From positions 186,001 to 250,000 of the forward strand of contig NZ_AP018678.1 of assembly GCF_002218005.2 (NCBI RefSeq): a stretch of 64,000 bases of DNA, read 5' to 3'. This DNA is from Vibrio algivorus (GTDB lineage Bacteria; Pseudomonadota; Gammaproteobacteria; Enterobacterales; Vibrionaceae). This document shows, in pieces, positions 6,853-16,300 of the stretch. A program made the translations under genes and the position numbers. Below the pieces are notes generated by a model. It was not told where the DNA came from. It made no database searches and worked only from the letters and a program-made list of their open reading frames with translations. Numbering within the stretch: the first letter of the stretch is position 1; each line of letters starts with the position of its first letter.

Positions 6853-9264
6853 ATGACATCTGCTCGTCAGTTACACAAATTTGGTGGTAGTAGTCTGGCT
6901 AATCCAGAGTGCTACAAACGAGTCGCCAACATCTTAAAAGAATATTCATCTCCCGCTGATTTAGTAGTGGTATCGGCTGCCGGTAGTACTACCAACCGAT
7001 TAATTGAGTGGATTAGTGCGCTAGAAAAAGATGGCCGTATTGCTCATGAAATATTGCAGGAATTACGTCAGTTCCAAATTAAGTTAATAGATGAGCTGCT
7101 GCCAGAAGAAAAAGCACAGCCGTTGCTTGAGTTAATTAATCAAGAGTTTATGGCATTGGGGGAGATCAATTTCCCAGTGACTGAAGTGATGCGAGCTAGC
7201 ATTCTAGGCCATGGTGAAGTCTGGTCATCTCGTTTATTGGCCGCATTACTTTCGTACCTTGATATGGAAGCGGTGCAGCTGGATTCGCGTGATTTCTTAC
7301 GAGCTGAGCGTGGTGCACAACCCGAAGTTGATCGTGGTCGTTCATTGCCTCTGCTAAAAGAAAAATTAGCTCAACACGGAAAACTACGTGTGGTGATAAC
7401 AGGTTTCATGGCACGTAATGATGCAGGTGAAACCGTATTGCTTGGTCGTAATGGTTCAGACTACTCTGCCACGGTGATTGGCGCATTAGCTGAAGCCTCT
7501 CGAGTGACGATTTGGAGTGATGTGGCAGGAGTATATAGCGCAGATCCTCGTAAAGTCACTGATGCTTGTTTGCTCCCTTTGCTTCGTTTAGATGAAGCCA
7601 GTGAATTGGCCCGTTTAGCCGCGCCAGTATTACACAGCCGTACCTTGCAGCCAGTTGCGCAAAGTGCCATGGATTTAAGTCTACGTTGTAGCTACCAGCC
7701 TGAATCAGGTTCTACTCGTATTGAACGAGTATTGGCATCAGGCCGGGGCGCAAAAATCATTACTTCACTTGATGAAGTGCTACTGATTCAAATTCACTTT
7801 GGTGCAGGGCATGATTTTACGCGTTTAGAATCAGATTTAATGCGTTCGTTAACTCGAGCACAATTGCAGCCATTGGCTATGCAGTCTCAACCTGATCAAG
7901 GTTTAGTCTCTTTGGCATATACCGCTGAAATTGCTGCAAGCGCAATGACATATTTACAAGACACCGCAGTCGGCGCAGAGATTAAATTGCGTGAAGGTTA
8001 TTCGATGGTCGCAGCAGTTGGTGCAGGGGTAACGATTAACCCAAATCATTGTTATGGTTTTTACCAGAAACTTAAAAATGCACCGGTTGAATTTATTTCA
8101 GAAGCCGATTCCGGTTTAAGCCTAGTGGCCATTTTGCGTAAAACCAATGTCGCTGAGCTGGTGGTTGATGTTCATTCTCAATTATTCCAAGCACAGAAAC
8201 GAGTTGCGATTGCCTTATGTGGTAAAGGTAATATTGGTTCAAGTTGGTTGGAATTATTTGCTGAGCAAAAAGCCGAACTAGAAAAGCGTCGTGGAATGAG
8301 CTTTGATTTAGTTGCCGTAGTCGATAGTCAAACTTATTGGCTGGATTTGAATGGTATCGATCCTACTCAAGCGATTACTCGCTTTGAAGATGAATCCGTT
8401 GTGAATGATGGTCAAGCTTGGTTGCACACCTTAGCGCACCAAACTGATTATCATGAAGTCGTCGTAATGGATGTGACGGCTAGTGCTGAGCTAGCAAGCC
8501 AATATGAAGCTATTGCCGAGCATGGTATGCATCTTATTTGTGCCAATAAAGTTGCAGGCTCTGCTTCAACGCAAGACTACCAACGTGTGGTAAATGCCTT
8601 TGATAAAACCGGTCGACATTGGTTGTATAACGCGACGGTAGGTGCAGGCTTACCCGTTAACTATGCGATTCGAGATTTGCGCAATAGCGGTGACCAAATT
8701 ACCGCAGTATCGGGTATATTCTCAGGTACTTTGTCTTGGTTATTTCAGCAGTTTGATGGCTCAGTACCTTTCACTGATTTAGTCGACTTAGCGTGGCAAC
8801 AAGGTTTAACTGAACCAGACCCTCGCTCAGATCTCGATGGCTCGGATGTGATGCGTAAGTTGGTAATTGTGGCGCGTGAATCTGGGTTAGAAATAGAACC
8901 AGAAAGCGTTAAAGTCGAGTCACTGGTTCCCGATGAGCTAAAAGATCTTTCAACCGATGACTTTTTCGATAAAGGCAAAGTGTTGAATGAGTTGTTATCA
9001 GAGCGTTTAGCTAAAGCTCAGAAGCAAGGTAAAGTGTTGCGTTATATTGCCCGTTTATCTCGAGATGGCAAAGCAACGGTTGGCGTTGAAGCGTTATCTC
9101 CAGATCATGCGTTAGCTAACTTGTTACCTTGCGATAACGTATTTGCGATTGAGAGTAAGTGGTACAAAGATAACCCGTTAGTGATTAAAGGCCCTGGGGC
9201 TGGGCGATCAGTTACAGCAGGCGCATTACAATCGGATCTGAATCGTTTATCTAATTTGATTTAG
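6853..9264 (+). CDS. metL: Bifunctional aspartokinase II / homoserine dehydrogenase II
   Basis: The enzyme catalyses the first and third steps from aspartate to homoserine. Residues ~1-300 are the kinase (KFGGSSLANPE at 9-19; GFMARNDAGETVLLGRNGSD), followed by a regulatory linker and a homoserine dehydrogenase domain from about residue 450 (ALCGKGNIGSSW, then NATVGAGLPV). At 803 residues it matches E. coli MetL (810). Its position directly after metB, within the MetJ-controlled unit, favours MetL over the threonine-sensitive ThrA. A terminator follows. Confidence 0.97.
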   Translation: MTSARQLHKFGGSSLANPECYKRVANILKEYSSPADLVVVSAAGSTTNRLIEWISALEKDGRIAHEILQELRQFQIKLIDELLPEEKAQPLLELINQEFMALGEINFPVTEVMRASILGHGEVWSSRLLAALLSYLDMEAVQLDSRDFLRAERGAQPEVDRGRSLPLLKEKLAQHGKLRVVITGFMARNDAGETVLLGRNGSDYSATVIGALAEASRVTIWSDVAGVYSADPRKVTDACLLPLLRLDEASELARLAAPVLHSRTLQPVAQSAMDLSLRCSYQPESGSTRIERVLASGRGAKIITSLDEVLLIQIHFGAGHDFTRLESDLMRSLTRAQLQPLAMQSQPDQGLVSLAYTAEIAASAMTYLQDTAVGAEIKLREGYSMVAAVGAGVTINPNHCYGFYQKLKNAPVEFISEADSGLSLVAILRKTNVAELVVDVHSQLFQAQKRVAIALCGKGNIGSSWLELFAEQKAELEKRRGMSFDLVAVVDSQTYWLDLNGIDPTQAITRFEDESVVNDGQAWLHTLAHQTDYHEVVVMDVTASAELASQYEAIAEHGMHLICANKVAGSASTQDYQRVVNAFDKTGRHWLYNATVGAGLPVNYAIRDLRNSGDQITAVSGIFSGTLSWLFQQFDGSVPFTDLVDLAWQQGLTEPDPRSDLDGSDVMRKLVIVARESGLEIEPESVKVESLVPDELKDLSTDDFFDKGKVLNELLSERLAKAQKQGKVLRYIARLSRDGKATVGVEALSPDHALANLLPCDNVFAIESKWYKDNPLVIKGPGAGRSVTAGALQSDLNRLSNLI

Positions 9265-9298
9265 TCGCTGGGTATAACACTATTAAATCAATGACTTA

Positions 9299-9332
9299 TT
9301 AATGCTACTTCAGTAATGAGGTGGCATTTTTT
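9299..9332 (+). terminator. metBL terminator
   Basis: AATGCTACTTC and GAGGTGGCATT pair over 11 positions with two G-U pairs and are followed by TTTTTTGT. Confidence 0.88.
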
Positions 9333-9414
9333 GTATTTGAGAGTTATTCAGCATTATTATGAAGAAAATTCATGATAAGAGGATTGACTTTATATCCTAT
9401 TCAATTCATTCTGT

Positions 9415-9438
9415 AGACATATAGACGTCTAAATGACT
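9415..9438. promoter_or_regulatory. MetJ operator upstream of metF
   Basis: Three contiguous octamers, AGACATAT, AGACGTCT (perfect consensus) and AAATGACT, lie about 96 bases before metF. Confidence 0.88.
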
Positions 9439-9533
9439 TCGGGAAATTTTAATTAGGTACGATAGAGATAAGGATGCTTTTCAGATTCGTACTTTTTAGG
9501 TGAGTTAAGTGGCTTGTCCACAGGGAGTAAAAC

Positions 9534-10421
9534 ATGAGTTATTCACACGCAGGCCATATTGATGCGCTAAACCATAATATTGCTGATCTAGAAGGCAAGA
9601 TTAATGTTTCTTTTGAATTTTTCCCACCAAGTAGTGAGAAAATGGAAGAGACGCTGTGGAATTCAATTCACCGCTTAAAAACCCTACAACCTAAATTTGT
9701 CTCAGTAACTTACGGTGCGAACTCTGGTGAACGTGACCGTACTCACTCAATTATTAAAGAAATTAAAGATCAAACTGGCTTGATTGCCGCACCACATTTA
9801 ACTTGTATTGATGCCTCTCGTGATGAGCTGAAAGAGATTGCGCAAGATTACTGGAATAATGGAATTCGCGATATCGTTGCTTTACGTGGCGATCTACCGC
9901 CAAATGGTGGCAAACCAGATATGTATGCTTCTGATTTGGTTGAGTTGCTAAAAGGTGTTGCGGACTTTGATATTTCGGTTGCTGCTTACCCTGAAGTGCA
10001 CCCAGAAGCCAAAAATGCCCAAGCGGACTTAATCAACTTAAAACGTAAAGTCGATGCCGGGGCGAACCGTGCGATCACGCAGTTTTTCTTCGATGTAGAA
10101 AGCTACCTACGTTTCCGTGATCGTTGCGTAACTGCTGGCATTGATGTGGAAATTATCCCAGGCATTCTACCTGTGTCAAATTATAAGCAAGCGAAGCGCT
10201 TTGCCGATATGACCAATGTTCGTATTCCAAGCTGGATGGCCAAACAATACGAAGGCCTAGATGACGATCCAGTAACACGTCAAATGGTTGGTGCGAGTCA
10301 AGCAATTGATATGGTGAGAACGCTGAGCCGTGAAGGTGTGAAGGATTTCCATTTCTATACACTTAACCGTTCTGAGATGACTTATGCGCTTTGCCACACA
10401 CTAGGTGTACGTCCGCGCTAA
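9534..10421 (+). CDS. metF: 5,10-methylenetetrahydrofolate reductase
   Basis: This flavoenzyme reduces methylene-THF to 5-methyl-THF, the methyl donor for methionine synthase. The 295 residues match the bacterial single-domain form (E. coli 296), with FEFFPPSSEKMEE near 22-34 carrying the catalytic glutamate, and LRGDLPPNGGKPDMYASDLV in the barrel. The ATG follows GGGAGTAAAAC. It is separated from metL by a terminator and its own MetJ boxes, so it is a separate transcription unit in the regulon. Confidence 0.98.
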   Translation: MSYSHAGHIDALNHNIADLEGKINVSFEFFPPSSEKMEETLWNSIHRLKTLQPKFVSVTYGANSGERDRTHSIIKEIKDQTGLIAAPHLTCIDASRDELKEIAQDYWNNGIRDIVALRGDLPPNGGKPDMYASDLVELLKGVADFDISVAAYPEVHPEAKNAQADLINLKRKVDAGANRAITQFFFDVESYLRFRDRCVTAGIDVEIIPGILPVSNYKQAKRFADMTNVRIPSWMAKQYEGLDDDPVTRQMVGASQAIDMVRTLSREGVKDFHFYTLNRSEMTYALCHTLGVRPR

Positions 10422-10452
10422 TTGTTCTTATCTGTATCAAAGCATTAAGATA

Positions 10453-10719
10453 TATACCCAAGTGACTTCAAGATGCAGGATTCAGAGCTACCATTCAACC
10501 CTTTAGGCAAGGAAGATTGGCGAAGGAATGTAAACACCTTTCAAACCAATCTGACGCGGCATAAAGGTTTGAATGAAGCTCCCGAAGGGCAAGTTAAAAA
10601 AAGCTTTATGCTGCGTTAAATTGAACAGAGATAGAATAACTATGATCATATTCAATTTGCCTTGCCTACAGCTTGTTTTATTCTTGCTGAAACTCGCATC
10701 TTGAAGTTACTTGGGTATA
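10453..10719 (+). repeat. MITE-like structured repeat, copy 2 (after metF)
   Basis: This 267-bp copy has intact terminal inverted repeats. Its inner stem reads CATTCAACCCTTTA with TAAAGGTTTGAATG, where both arms differ from copy 4 at the same pair (C-G changed to T-A). It lies between metF and the convergent terminator shared with aphA, so it forms the metF 3' untranslated region. Confidence 0.87.
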
Positions 10720-10725
10720 AACCAT

Positions 10726-10756
10726 AAAGGCTTACTGACTTTCAGTAAGCCTTTTT
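10726..10756. terminator. Bidirectional terminator of metF and aphA
   Basis: AAAGGCTTACTG and CAGTAAGCCTTT form a perfect stem around ACTTT, with a T-run on the plus side. The aphA stop codon (10742-10744) lies inside the loop-side part of the hairpin. Confidence 0.85.
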
Positions 10757-11314
10757 GCTACTTGTTAGCTCAGAAGCCGGAAAGGTTTCGAGTTGTTGTT
10801 TTACTTCGGTTGCCCATCCAACCCAAGTTTGTCTCTCTAAAATATTACGTCTTAAAATTAAGCGCTCTAGCTTCGCATGTGGTTCAAGAGACTCTGGACT
10901 GTGGTAAAACTGGCTTTCGAGTTGTTGATAATGCTGCAATAAGCATTGCGCCTCAGGGAGCAATTCGTTTAATTGTTGAATAAAACTGTTTACCGATTCA
11001 ACACTACAAGCCATTAATTTAGCCGAGAATTCATCACGAGTAGCGGTATAAGGGGTAGGCTGGTTAAACCAAGCGGTTAATTTTGAGCGCCCTAATGGCA
11101 ATATGGTATAGATTTTTTTATCAGGTTTGCCGACTTGAGGGTGAAGTTCTGATGTTACCCACTCTAGCTGAGTCATTTTAGCTAATTCACGATATACCTG
11201 TTGGTGGCTAGCCTTCCAAAAGTGTCCAACACTATGTGAAAACGCTTTGCTGATGTCGTAACCGGTCGCCGGCTCTCGACTTAAAATAGTTAAAATAACG
11301 TAGGGCAGTGACAT
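10742..11314 (-). CDS. aphA: PadR-family quorum-sensing regulator AphA
   Basis: AphA is the low-cell-density master regulator of vibrios and, in V. cholerae, activates tcpPH with AphB. The 190 residues begin MSLPYVILTIL and contain the winged-helix region SHSVGHFWKASHQQVYREL (near 26-44), the wing GKPDKKIYTILPLGR, and DEFSAKLMACSVESVN leading into the C-terminal coiled-coil dimerisation helices. The residues and length (V. cholerae AphA about 179) and the ppc neighbour support the identity. The last five codons and stop run into the terminator hairpin. Its promoter lies in 11315-11410. Confidence 0.93.
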   Translation of the reverse strand: MSLPYVILTILSREPATGYDISKAFSHSVGHFWKASHQQVYRELAKMTQLEWVTSELHPQVGKPDKKIYTILPLGRSKLTAWFNQPTPYTATRDEFSAKLMACSVESVNSFIQQLNELLPEAQCLLQHYQQLESQFYHSPESLEPHAKLERLILRRNILERQTWVGWATEVKQQLETFPASELTSSKKAY

Positions 11315-11404
11315 GTCAGCTTCTAAGTTGGCTAATAAGTAGATAACTAAGATAGCGTAGTTTCATTCATTTATGTACTGATGAAAAAATAATATTTAAA
11401 ACAA

Positions 11405-11446
11405 AAAGAGAAGCCGTACTTAACAAATTAAGTACGGCTTTTATAT
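11405..11446 (-). terminator. ppc terminator
   Basis: AAGCCGTACTTA and TAAGTACGGCTT form a perfect 12-bp stem with a 6-base loop (11411-11440). On the minus strand it is followed by a T-rich run, so it ends ppc transcription before the aphA promoter region. Confidence 0.9.
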
Positions 11447-11477
11447 TTAAACAATATCTATCAGCTGATTAAGTGTA

Positions 11478-14108
11478 TTAACCAGTGTTACGCATACCTG
11501 CTGCGATACCAGCAATTGTCAGCATTAACGCTTCTTCTAGCTCTGCAGATGGATTGTCGCTTTGACGAGTACGGTATAGCAACTCGGCTTGTAGCATGTT
11601 CAATGGCTCAACGTAGATGTTACGTAAGCGGATTGACTCTAAACCCCAAGGGTCGCTTTGCATTAGGTTCTCGTTATTTTCTACGTTCAGAACTGTCACA
11701 ATATCTTTTTGCAATTGTTCACGTAAACGCTCACCAAGAGGCCAAAGTGACTCATCAGTTAGGCGTTGATCGTAGTAGCGTGAAATATCAATATTACACT
11801 TCGAGTAAACCATCTCTAGCATGCCAAGGCGTGTTGAGAAGAATGGCCATTCACGACACATGTCTTCAAGCATTGGCTGGTGGCCTTGTTCAATTGCATG
11901 TTGTATTGCTTCACCGGCACCTAGCCACGCGGGTAGTACTAAGCGGTTTTGACTCCATGAGAAAATCCATGGAATTGCACGCAAGCTTTCAACACCACCA
12001 TTTGGATTACGTTTTGATGGGCGCGAGCCTAAAGGCAATTTACCAAGTTCTAGTTCTGGAGTTGCGGCGCGGAAATAAGGAACAAAATCCGGTTCGCCAC
12101 GCACTACTGAGCGATAGGCTTCACAAGAAACATCAGAAAGCGTATGCATCATTTCACGCCATTCTTGCTTTGGCTCAGGAGGTGGAAGTAAGTTTGCTTC
12201 CAAAATGGCACTGGCGTATAGGTTAAAGCTGTTTACCGCGACATCTGGTAAGCCTAACTTAAAGCGAATCATCTCACCTTGTTCAGTTACACGTAAGCCA
12301 CCTTTTAAGCTGCGAGGTGGTTGGGAAAGAAGTGCCGCATGTGCTGGTGCACCACCGCGACCTACCGTACCACCACGGCCGTGGAATAGCGTTAAGTCGA
12401 TGCCTTCTGCATCTGAAACCTTAACGAGTTTATCCATCGCGTCGTACTGTGCCCAACCTGCTGCCATTACACCAGCATCTTTAGCAGAGTCGGAATAGCC
12501 GATCATCACCATTTGGTGGTTATTGATAAAGTTACGATACCAATCGAGCGAGAACAATTGCTTCATAACCGCTTCAGAATTGTTCAAATCATCTAAGGTT
12601 TCAAACAGTGGGCAAACATCCATACGGAATTTGCAACCGGCTTCTTGCAAAATCAAATGTACGGCGAGGACGTCAGATGCCGTACGTGCCATCGAAATAA
12701 CATAAGCCCCAAAAGCTTCGCGAGGGTGTTCAGCCATTACTCGACAAGTATTAAGAACTTCTTGTACTTCTGCTGAAGGCTCCCAGTTACGCGGCAATAG
12801 TGGGCGTTTTGAGCTAAGTTCTTTAATTAAGAATTCAACTTTTTCGTCTTCAGTCCATTGATCGTATTCGCCAATTTCTAGGAAGCGTGTCATTTCAGTG
12901 ATCACATCTGAATGACGAGTACTTTCTTGACGAATATCCAAACGGACTAGGTGAATACCAAATGCTTTCACACGACGTAGAGTATCGAGTAGTGAACCTT
13001 CTGCGATGATGCTCATGCCACATTCGTGTAGTGATTGGTAACAAGCTAGTAGTGGATCCCAAAGTTGCTCAACACGCTCTAAAATTGGCAAATTAGGCAC
13101 TTCAGTACCATTGATGCGTGCATCCAGTACGGTACAAGTATTGTTTAACAGAGTACGTAAGCGTTTCAGAATTGCACGGTACGGTTCATGTTCTTCACCT
13201 GATAATTCACGTACGGTATCGTTACAAGCTGTCATTGACAGTTCGGTGATCAAATCTTGAATATCGGTTAGATATAGATCGGCTGCTTTCCAGCGAGACA
13301 ATAACAATACTTCAGCGGTAATTGGGTGGGTAACATTAGGGTTACCATCACGGTCACCGCCCATCCAAGATGAGAAATGTACTGGGCGAGCATCGATAGG
13401 CAAAGCTTCACCAGTGAAATTTTTCACTCGATCATTAAACTCACGTAAGAACTCAGGCACGGCTTGCCATAATGAGTTTTCAACGACTGCAAAGCCCCAT
13501 TTCGCTTCATCTAATGGGGTTGGACGTTGTTGGCGAATGACATCTGAGTGCCAAGATTGAGCTATTAGACCTTCTAAGCGACGTTCTGTTTTCAGACGCT
13601 CACGAGTAGAAAGATCACTGTGTTCTAATTGCGATAAGCACTTATTGATTTTGACCAATTTATTGATCATGGTGCGGCGAGCAATTTCTGTTGGGTGTGC
13701 GGTCAGTACCAATTCAATATTCAGCTCTTTGATTGCTTGTGCGGCTTTTTCTTTGCTGATGTCATTGGAAGCTAACTTACCAAATAAAGAGTTAATTGCG
13801 TCTGGTTCACATACGTGTTCTTCACAGTGGCGAGAAATAGTATGAAATTGTTCTGCAATATTGGTTAAGTTAAGAAATTGACTGAAGGCATGTGCAACAG
13901 GCGTGAGTTGTTCGTTAGGTAGGTTTTTGATTTCTTCGATTAAGCTTTCGCGGTCTTCCTGACTACCAGCACGTGCTGATTTGGAAAGCTTACGAATGGT
14001 TTCAACTTTATCAAGAATAGCATCACCATGAGCTTCTTGAATGGTTGCGCCGAGTAAGTCTCCGAGCATGCGAACATTGCCCGTTAAAGCGGCATATTTT
14101 TCATTCAT
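11478..14108 (-). CDS. ppc: Phosphoenolpyruvate carboxylase
   Basis: The enzyme carboxylates PEP to oxaloacetate, feeding the TCA cycle and the aspartate family used by the met genes nearby. The 876 residues (E. coli 883) show LTAHPTEIARRTM with the catalytic histidine, GRGGTVGRGGAP in the active-site loop, and the invariant C-terminus ending in RNTG. The start MNEKYAALTGNV aligns with E. coli; an in-frame start 11 codons upstream is less likely. It stands alone, with its terminator at 11405-11446. Confidence 0.98.
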   Translation of the reverse strand: MNEKYAALTGNVRMLGDLLGATIQEAHGDAILDKVETIRKLSKSARAGSQEDRESLIEEIKNLPNEQLTPVAHAFSQFLNLTNIAEQFHTISRHCEEHVCEPDAINSLFGKLASNDISKEKAAQAIKELNIELVLTAHPTEIARRTMINKLVKINKCLSQLEHSDLSTRERLKTERRLEGLIAQSWHSDVIRQQRPTPLDEAKWGFAVVENSLWQAVPEFLREFNDRVKNFTGEALPIDARPVHFSSWMGGDRDGNPNVTHPITAEVLLLSRWKAADLYLTDIQDLITELSMTACNDTVRELSGEEHEPYRAILKRLRTLLNNTCTVLDARINGTEVPNLPILERVEQLWDPLLACYQSLHECGMSIIAEGSLLDTLRRVKAFGIHLVRLDIRQESTRHSDVITEMTRFLEIGEYDQWTEDEKVEFLIKELSSKRPLLPRNWEPSAEVQEVLNTCRVMAEHPREAFGAYVISMARTASDVLAVHLILQEAGCKFRMDVCPLFETLDDLNNSEAVMKQLFSLDWYRNFINNHQMVMIGYSDSAKDAGVMAAGWAQYDAMDKLVKVSDAEGIDLTLFHGRGGTVGRGGAPAHAALLSQPPRSLKGGLRVTEQGEMIRFKLGLPDVAVNSFNLYASAILEANLLPPPEPKQEWREMMHTLSDVSCEAYRSVVRGEPDFVPYFRAATPELELGKLPLGSRPSKRNPNGGVESLRAIPWIFSWSQNRLVLPAWLGAGEAIQHAIEQGHQPMLEDMCREWPFFSTRLGMLEMVYSKCNIDISRYYDQRLTDESLWPLGERLREQLQKDIVTVLNVENNENLMQSDPWGLESIRLRNIYVEPLNMLQAELLYRTRQSDNPSAELEEALMLTIAGIAAGMRNTG

Positions 14109-14150
14109 CGTCGTTTCACCTTGTAATTTAATTACATCCATTTAATTCTT

Positions 14151-14313
14151 TATACCAGCCACAACATGAGTCAGTAGTCTAAGTTCGCATAAGAAAAGCT
14201 TGATAACAAAGCATGAATTTTTGTTAGTAGCTGTTCTACTTACAAATTTCATTACATAGTTAGCTCGGCTTTCAACAAGCTATGAAGATTAGTTGCTCGT
14301 TGCGATTGGTATA
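14151..14313. repeat. TATACCA-ended repeat, copy A (upstream of ppc)
   Basis: A 163-bp block running from TATACCAGCC to GATTGGTATA aligns with 26419-26582. Shared stretches include AAAAGCTTGATAACAA, TTTGTTAGTAG or its close variants, and AGTTAGC. It lies in the 468-bp ppc-argE gap, 42 bases upstream of ppc, so it may overlap the ppc promoter. Confidence 0.75.
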
Positions 14314-14479
14314 ATCACTACAATCTATCGAAAATATTTGCACTGAGTCAAATATTTGCCGCGTTCATGAAAAAATAATACAAATATCATTGACCTAAAT
14401 CAGTTATCAATGAATGGGTAAAACCAGTTTGATTGCAGTGTGAAACCTTTGTTACTTATACCATATTTGATTTTTTCGA

Positions 14480-14504
14480 CCGCACTCAAATGGTTTGAAT
14501 GCGG
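14480..14504. other. Hairpin between argE and ppc
   Basis: CCGCACTCAAA and TTTGAATGCGG pair over 11 positions (one G-T) around TGG. It is 73 bases beyond the argE stop. There is no T-run on the argE (minus) side, so a role as terminator is uncertain. The rest of 14314-14576 shows nothing I recognise. Confidence 0.45.
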
Positions 14505-14576
14505 CATGATTCATTATTTCAACTTCTCAGATTGTATCCAATTTACTCAAAGCGCCTATTTAATAAAAGTATCGGC

Positions 14577-15731
14577 TTATTCAAAGCAATAGTGGCGCAT
14601 CGACTTGGATAAAATATTGATAGTCGGGTCGATAAATTCAAATGCTAAGAATTCGTCAGGTTGGTGGGCTTGGTCAATTGAACCGGGTCCCATTACCAGT
14701 GTTGGGCAAACTTCTTGTAAGAAAGGGGCTTCAGTACAGTAGTTAACGGTTTCCGATGGCATTTGAGTTAGCTCTTCCATAGTCTTGATGAAAGGGTGAT
14801 CATGTTGGCATTCATAACCCGCAATTGGTTCGTGTAATGGTTTGATCTCAATGCGTTCTGGCCACTTGGCTTGTACTTCTTTAAGTGCGGCTTGCAACAT
14901 GTTGTTTAAGCCATCTAAGCTGATCCCCGGTAGTGGGCGAACATCATAATGCAACTCACAACAACCACAGATACGGTTAGCACTGTCGCCGCCATGAATG
15001 TGACCGAGGTTTAAAGTAGGCGTTGGGATTTCAAAACCCGGGTGGTGATATTCTTTAATTAGTTGATTGCGTAGCTGCATTAATGCAAATAGTACTTCAT
15101 GCATAATTTCAATCGCATTAACGCCGAGAGCTGGGTTAGATGAATGGCCAGAGTGGCCAGTAACACGAATCGCATTAGCTACATGGCCTTTATGTCCGCG
15201 TATAGGCTTTAGGCTAGTTGGCTCACCAATGATGCAATAATCCGGTTTATACGGTGCGTCCCCATTTAAGCACGATTCTGTAAAGTGACGTGCACCCAGC
15301 ATGCTGGTTTCTTCATCGCAGGTTGCCAGAATATAAAGCGGTTTGGTTTGGTTTGCCCAATCGACTTTTTTGACCGCTTCAATAATAAAGGCGAAAAAAC
15401 CTTTCATATCCGCAGTACCTAATCCGTAGAATCGATTGTTATGTTCGGTTAAGGCGTGTGGATCAAAGTTCCAGCGGCCTTCATCAAAAGGCACGGTATC
15501 AGAGTGACCAGATAGCAATAGTCCACCTTCACCTTGGCCTTTTTTAGCGATTAGATTGTGTTTTCCCGGCGCGACTTCAATGACTTCTACCGAAAAATCG
15601 AGATCTTTTAACCATTGCGCCAACTTGGCGATGACTTCGGTATTACCTTCATCCCAAGTGGGATCAGTTGCACTAATTGAAGAGGTAGAAATTAATCCGC
15701 GATAAACATCTAAAAATTGAGGTGTGCCCAT
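14577..15731 (-). CDS. argE: Acetylornithine deacetylase
   Basis: ArgE hydrolyses N-acetylornithine to ornithine, the linear-pathway alternative to acetyl recycling by ArgJ. The 384-residue M20 metallopeptidase shows the metal-binding motif SGHSDTVPFD, GTADMKGFFAF and CDEETSMLGA. The start MGTPQFLDVYRG at 15731 has GGAG at the right distance; an upstream extension of 13 codons is less likely. It is divergent from argCBGH. Having argE fits the fused acetyltransferase on argH, which supplies N-acetylglutamate. Confidence 0.97.
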   Translation of the reverse strand: MGTPQFLDVYRGLISTSSISATDPTWDEGNTEVIAKLAQWLKDLDFSVEVIEVAPGKHNLIAKKGQGEGGLLLSGHSDTVPFDEGRWNFDPHALTEHNNRFYGLGTADMKGFFAFIIEAVKKVDWANQTKPLYILATCDEETSMLGARHFTESCLNGDAPYKPDYCIIGEPTSLKPIRGHKGHVANAIRVTGHSGHSSNPALGVNAIEIMHEVLFALMQLRNQLIKEYHHPGFEIPTPTLNLGHIHGGDSANRICGCCELHYDVRPLPGISLDGLNNMLQAALKEVQAKWPERIEIKPLHEPIAGYECQHDHPFIKTMEELTQMPSETVNYCTEAPFLQEVCPTLVMGPGSIDQAHQPDEFLAFEFIDPTINILSKSMRHYCFE

Positions 15732-15848
15732 AAAAACTCCATTTCGTGTGATGACTTTGCCTGTATGCAAAGATCAACAGACCCTAAATAAAACCATTGT
15801 GGTTGATAACCGTGCTATTGACAAGAAGGTTATAAAACGATAAAACAC

Positions 15849-15882
15849 ATATTAAATCATTATTTGTGAATAAAAAATCAAA
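15849..15882. promoter_or_regulatory. Candidate ArgR box pair between argE and argC
   Basis: TGTGAATAAAAAATCAAA (15865-15882) agrees well with the ARG box pattern (TNTGAATWWWWATTCANW); the adjoining ATATTAAATCATTATTTG (15849-15866) is a weaker, slightly overlapping candidate. The location between divergent argE and argC is where ArgR acts in related bacteria. Confidence 0.55.
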
Positions 15883-15999
15883 TAATCAGGTTTTTTTAGA
15901 GTGGATAATCATATTTTTACGTTTGGTAGAGACTTGTTTTCAGTATGAAAATAATACGATGGTTTAACGAATACCACTTGAACAAATATAAATAGTACA

Positions 16000-16266
16000 T
16001 ATACCCAAGTGAGTTCAAGATACAGAATTCAGAGCTATCATCCAAACCTTTAGGCAAGGAAGATTGGCGAAGGAATGTAGACACCTTTCAAACCAATCTG
16101 ACGCGGCATAAAGGTTTGAATGAAGCTCCCGAAGGGCAAGTTAAAACAAGCTTTATGCGGCGTTAAATTGAACAGAGATAGAATAACTATGAACATGTCC
16201 AATTTTCCTTGCCTAAAGCTTGTTTTATTCTTGCTGAAACTTGTATCTTGAAGTTACTTGGGTATA
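16000..16266 (+). repeat. MITE-like structured repeat, copy 3 (argC leader)
   Basis: This 267-bp copy ends 34 bases before the argC start and so separates the argE-argC control region from argC. Its inner stem is CATCCAAACCTTTA with TAAAGGTTTGAATG, an intermediate form with one C-A mismatch relative to copies 2 and 4. The ATG near the left end found in the other copies is ATA here. Confidence 0.87.
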
Positions 16267-16300
16267 AAGCAAACGGTACAAAACAAACGGATAGGTGAGT

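Noticed and set aside
11516..12226. A 236-codon open frame on the plus strand
   Set aside because: It lies wholly antisense to the strongly supported ppc gene, has no recognisable domain and no ribosome site; it is a shadow frame.
14480..14504. Hairpin considered as the argE terminator
   Set aside because: There is no T-run on the minus strand after the stem; kept only as an unassigned hairpin.
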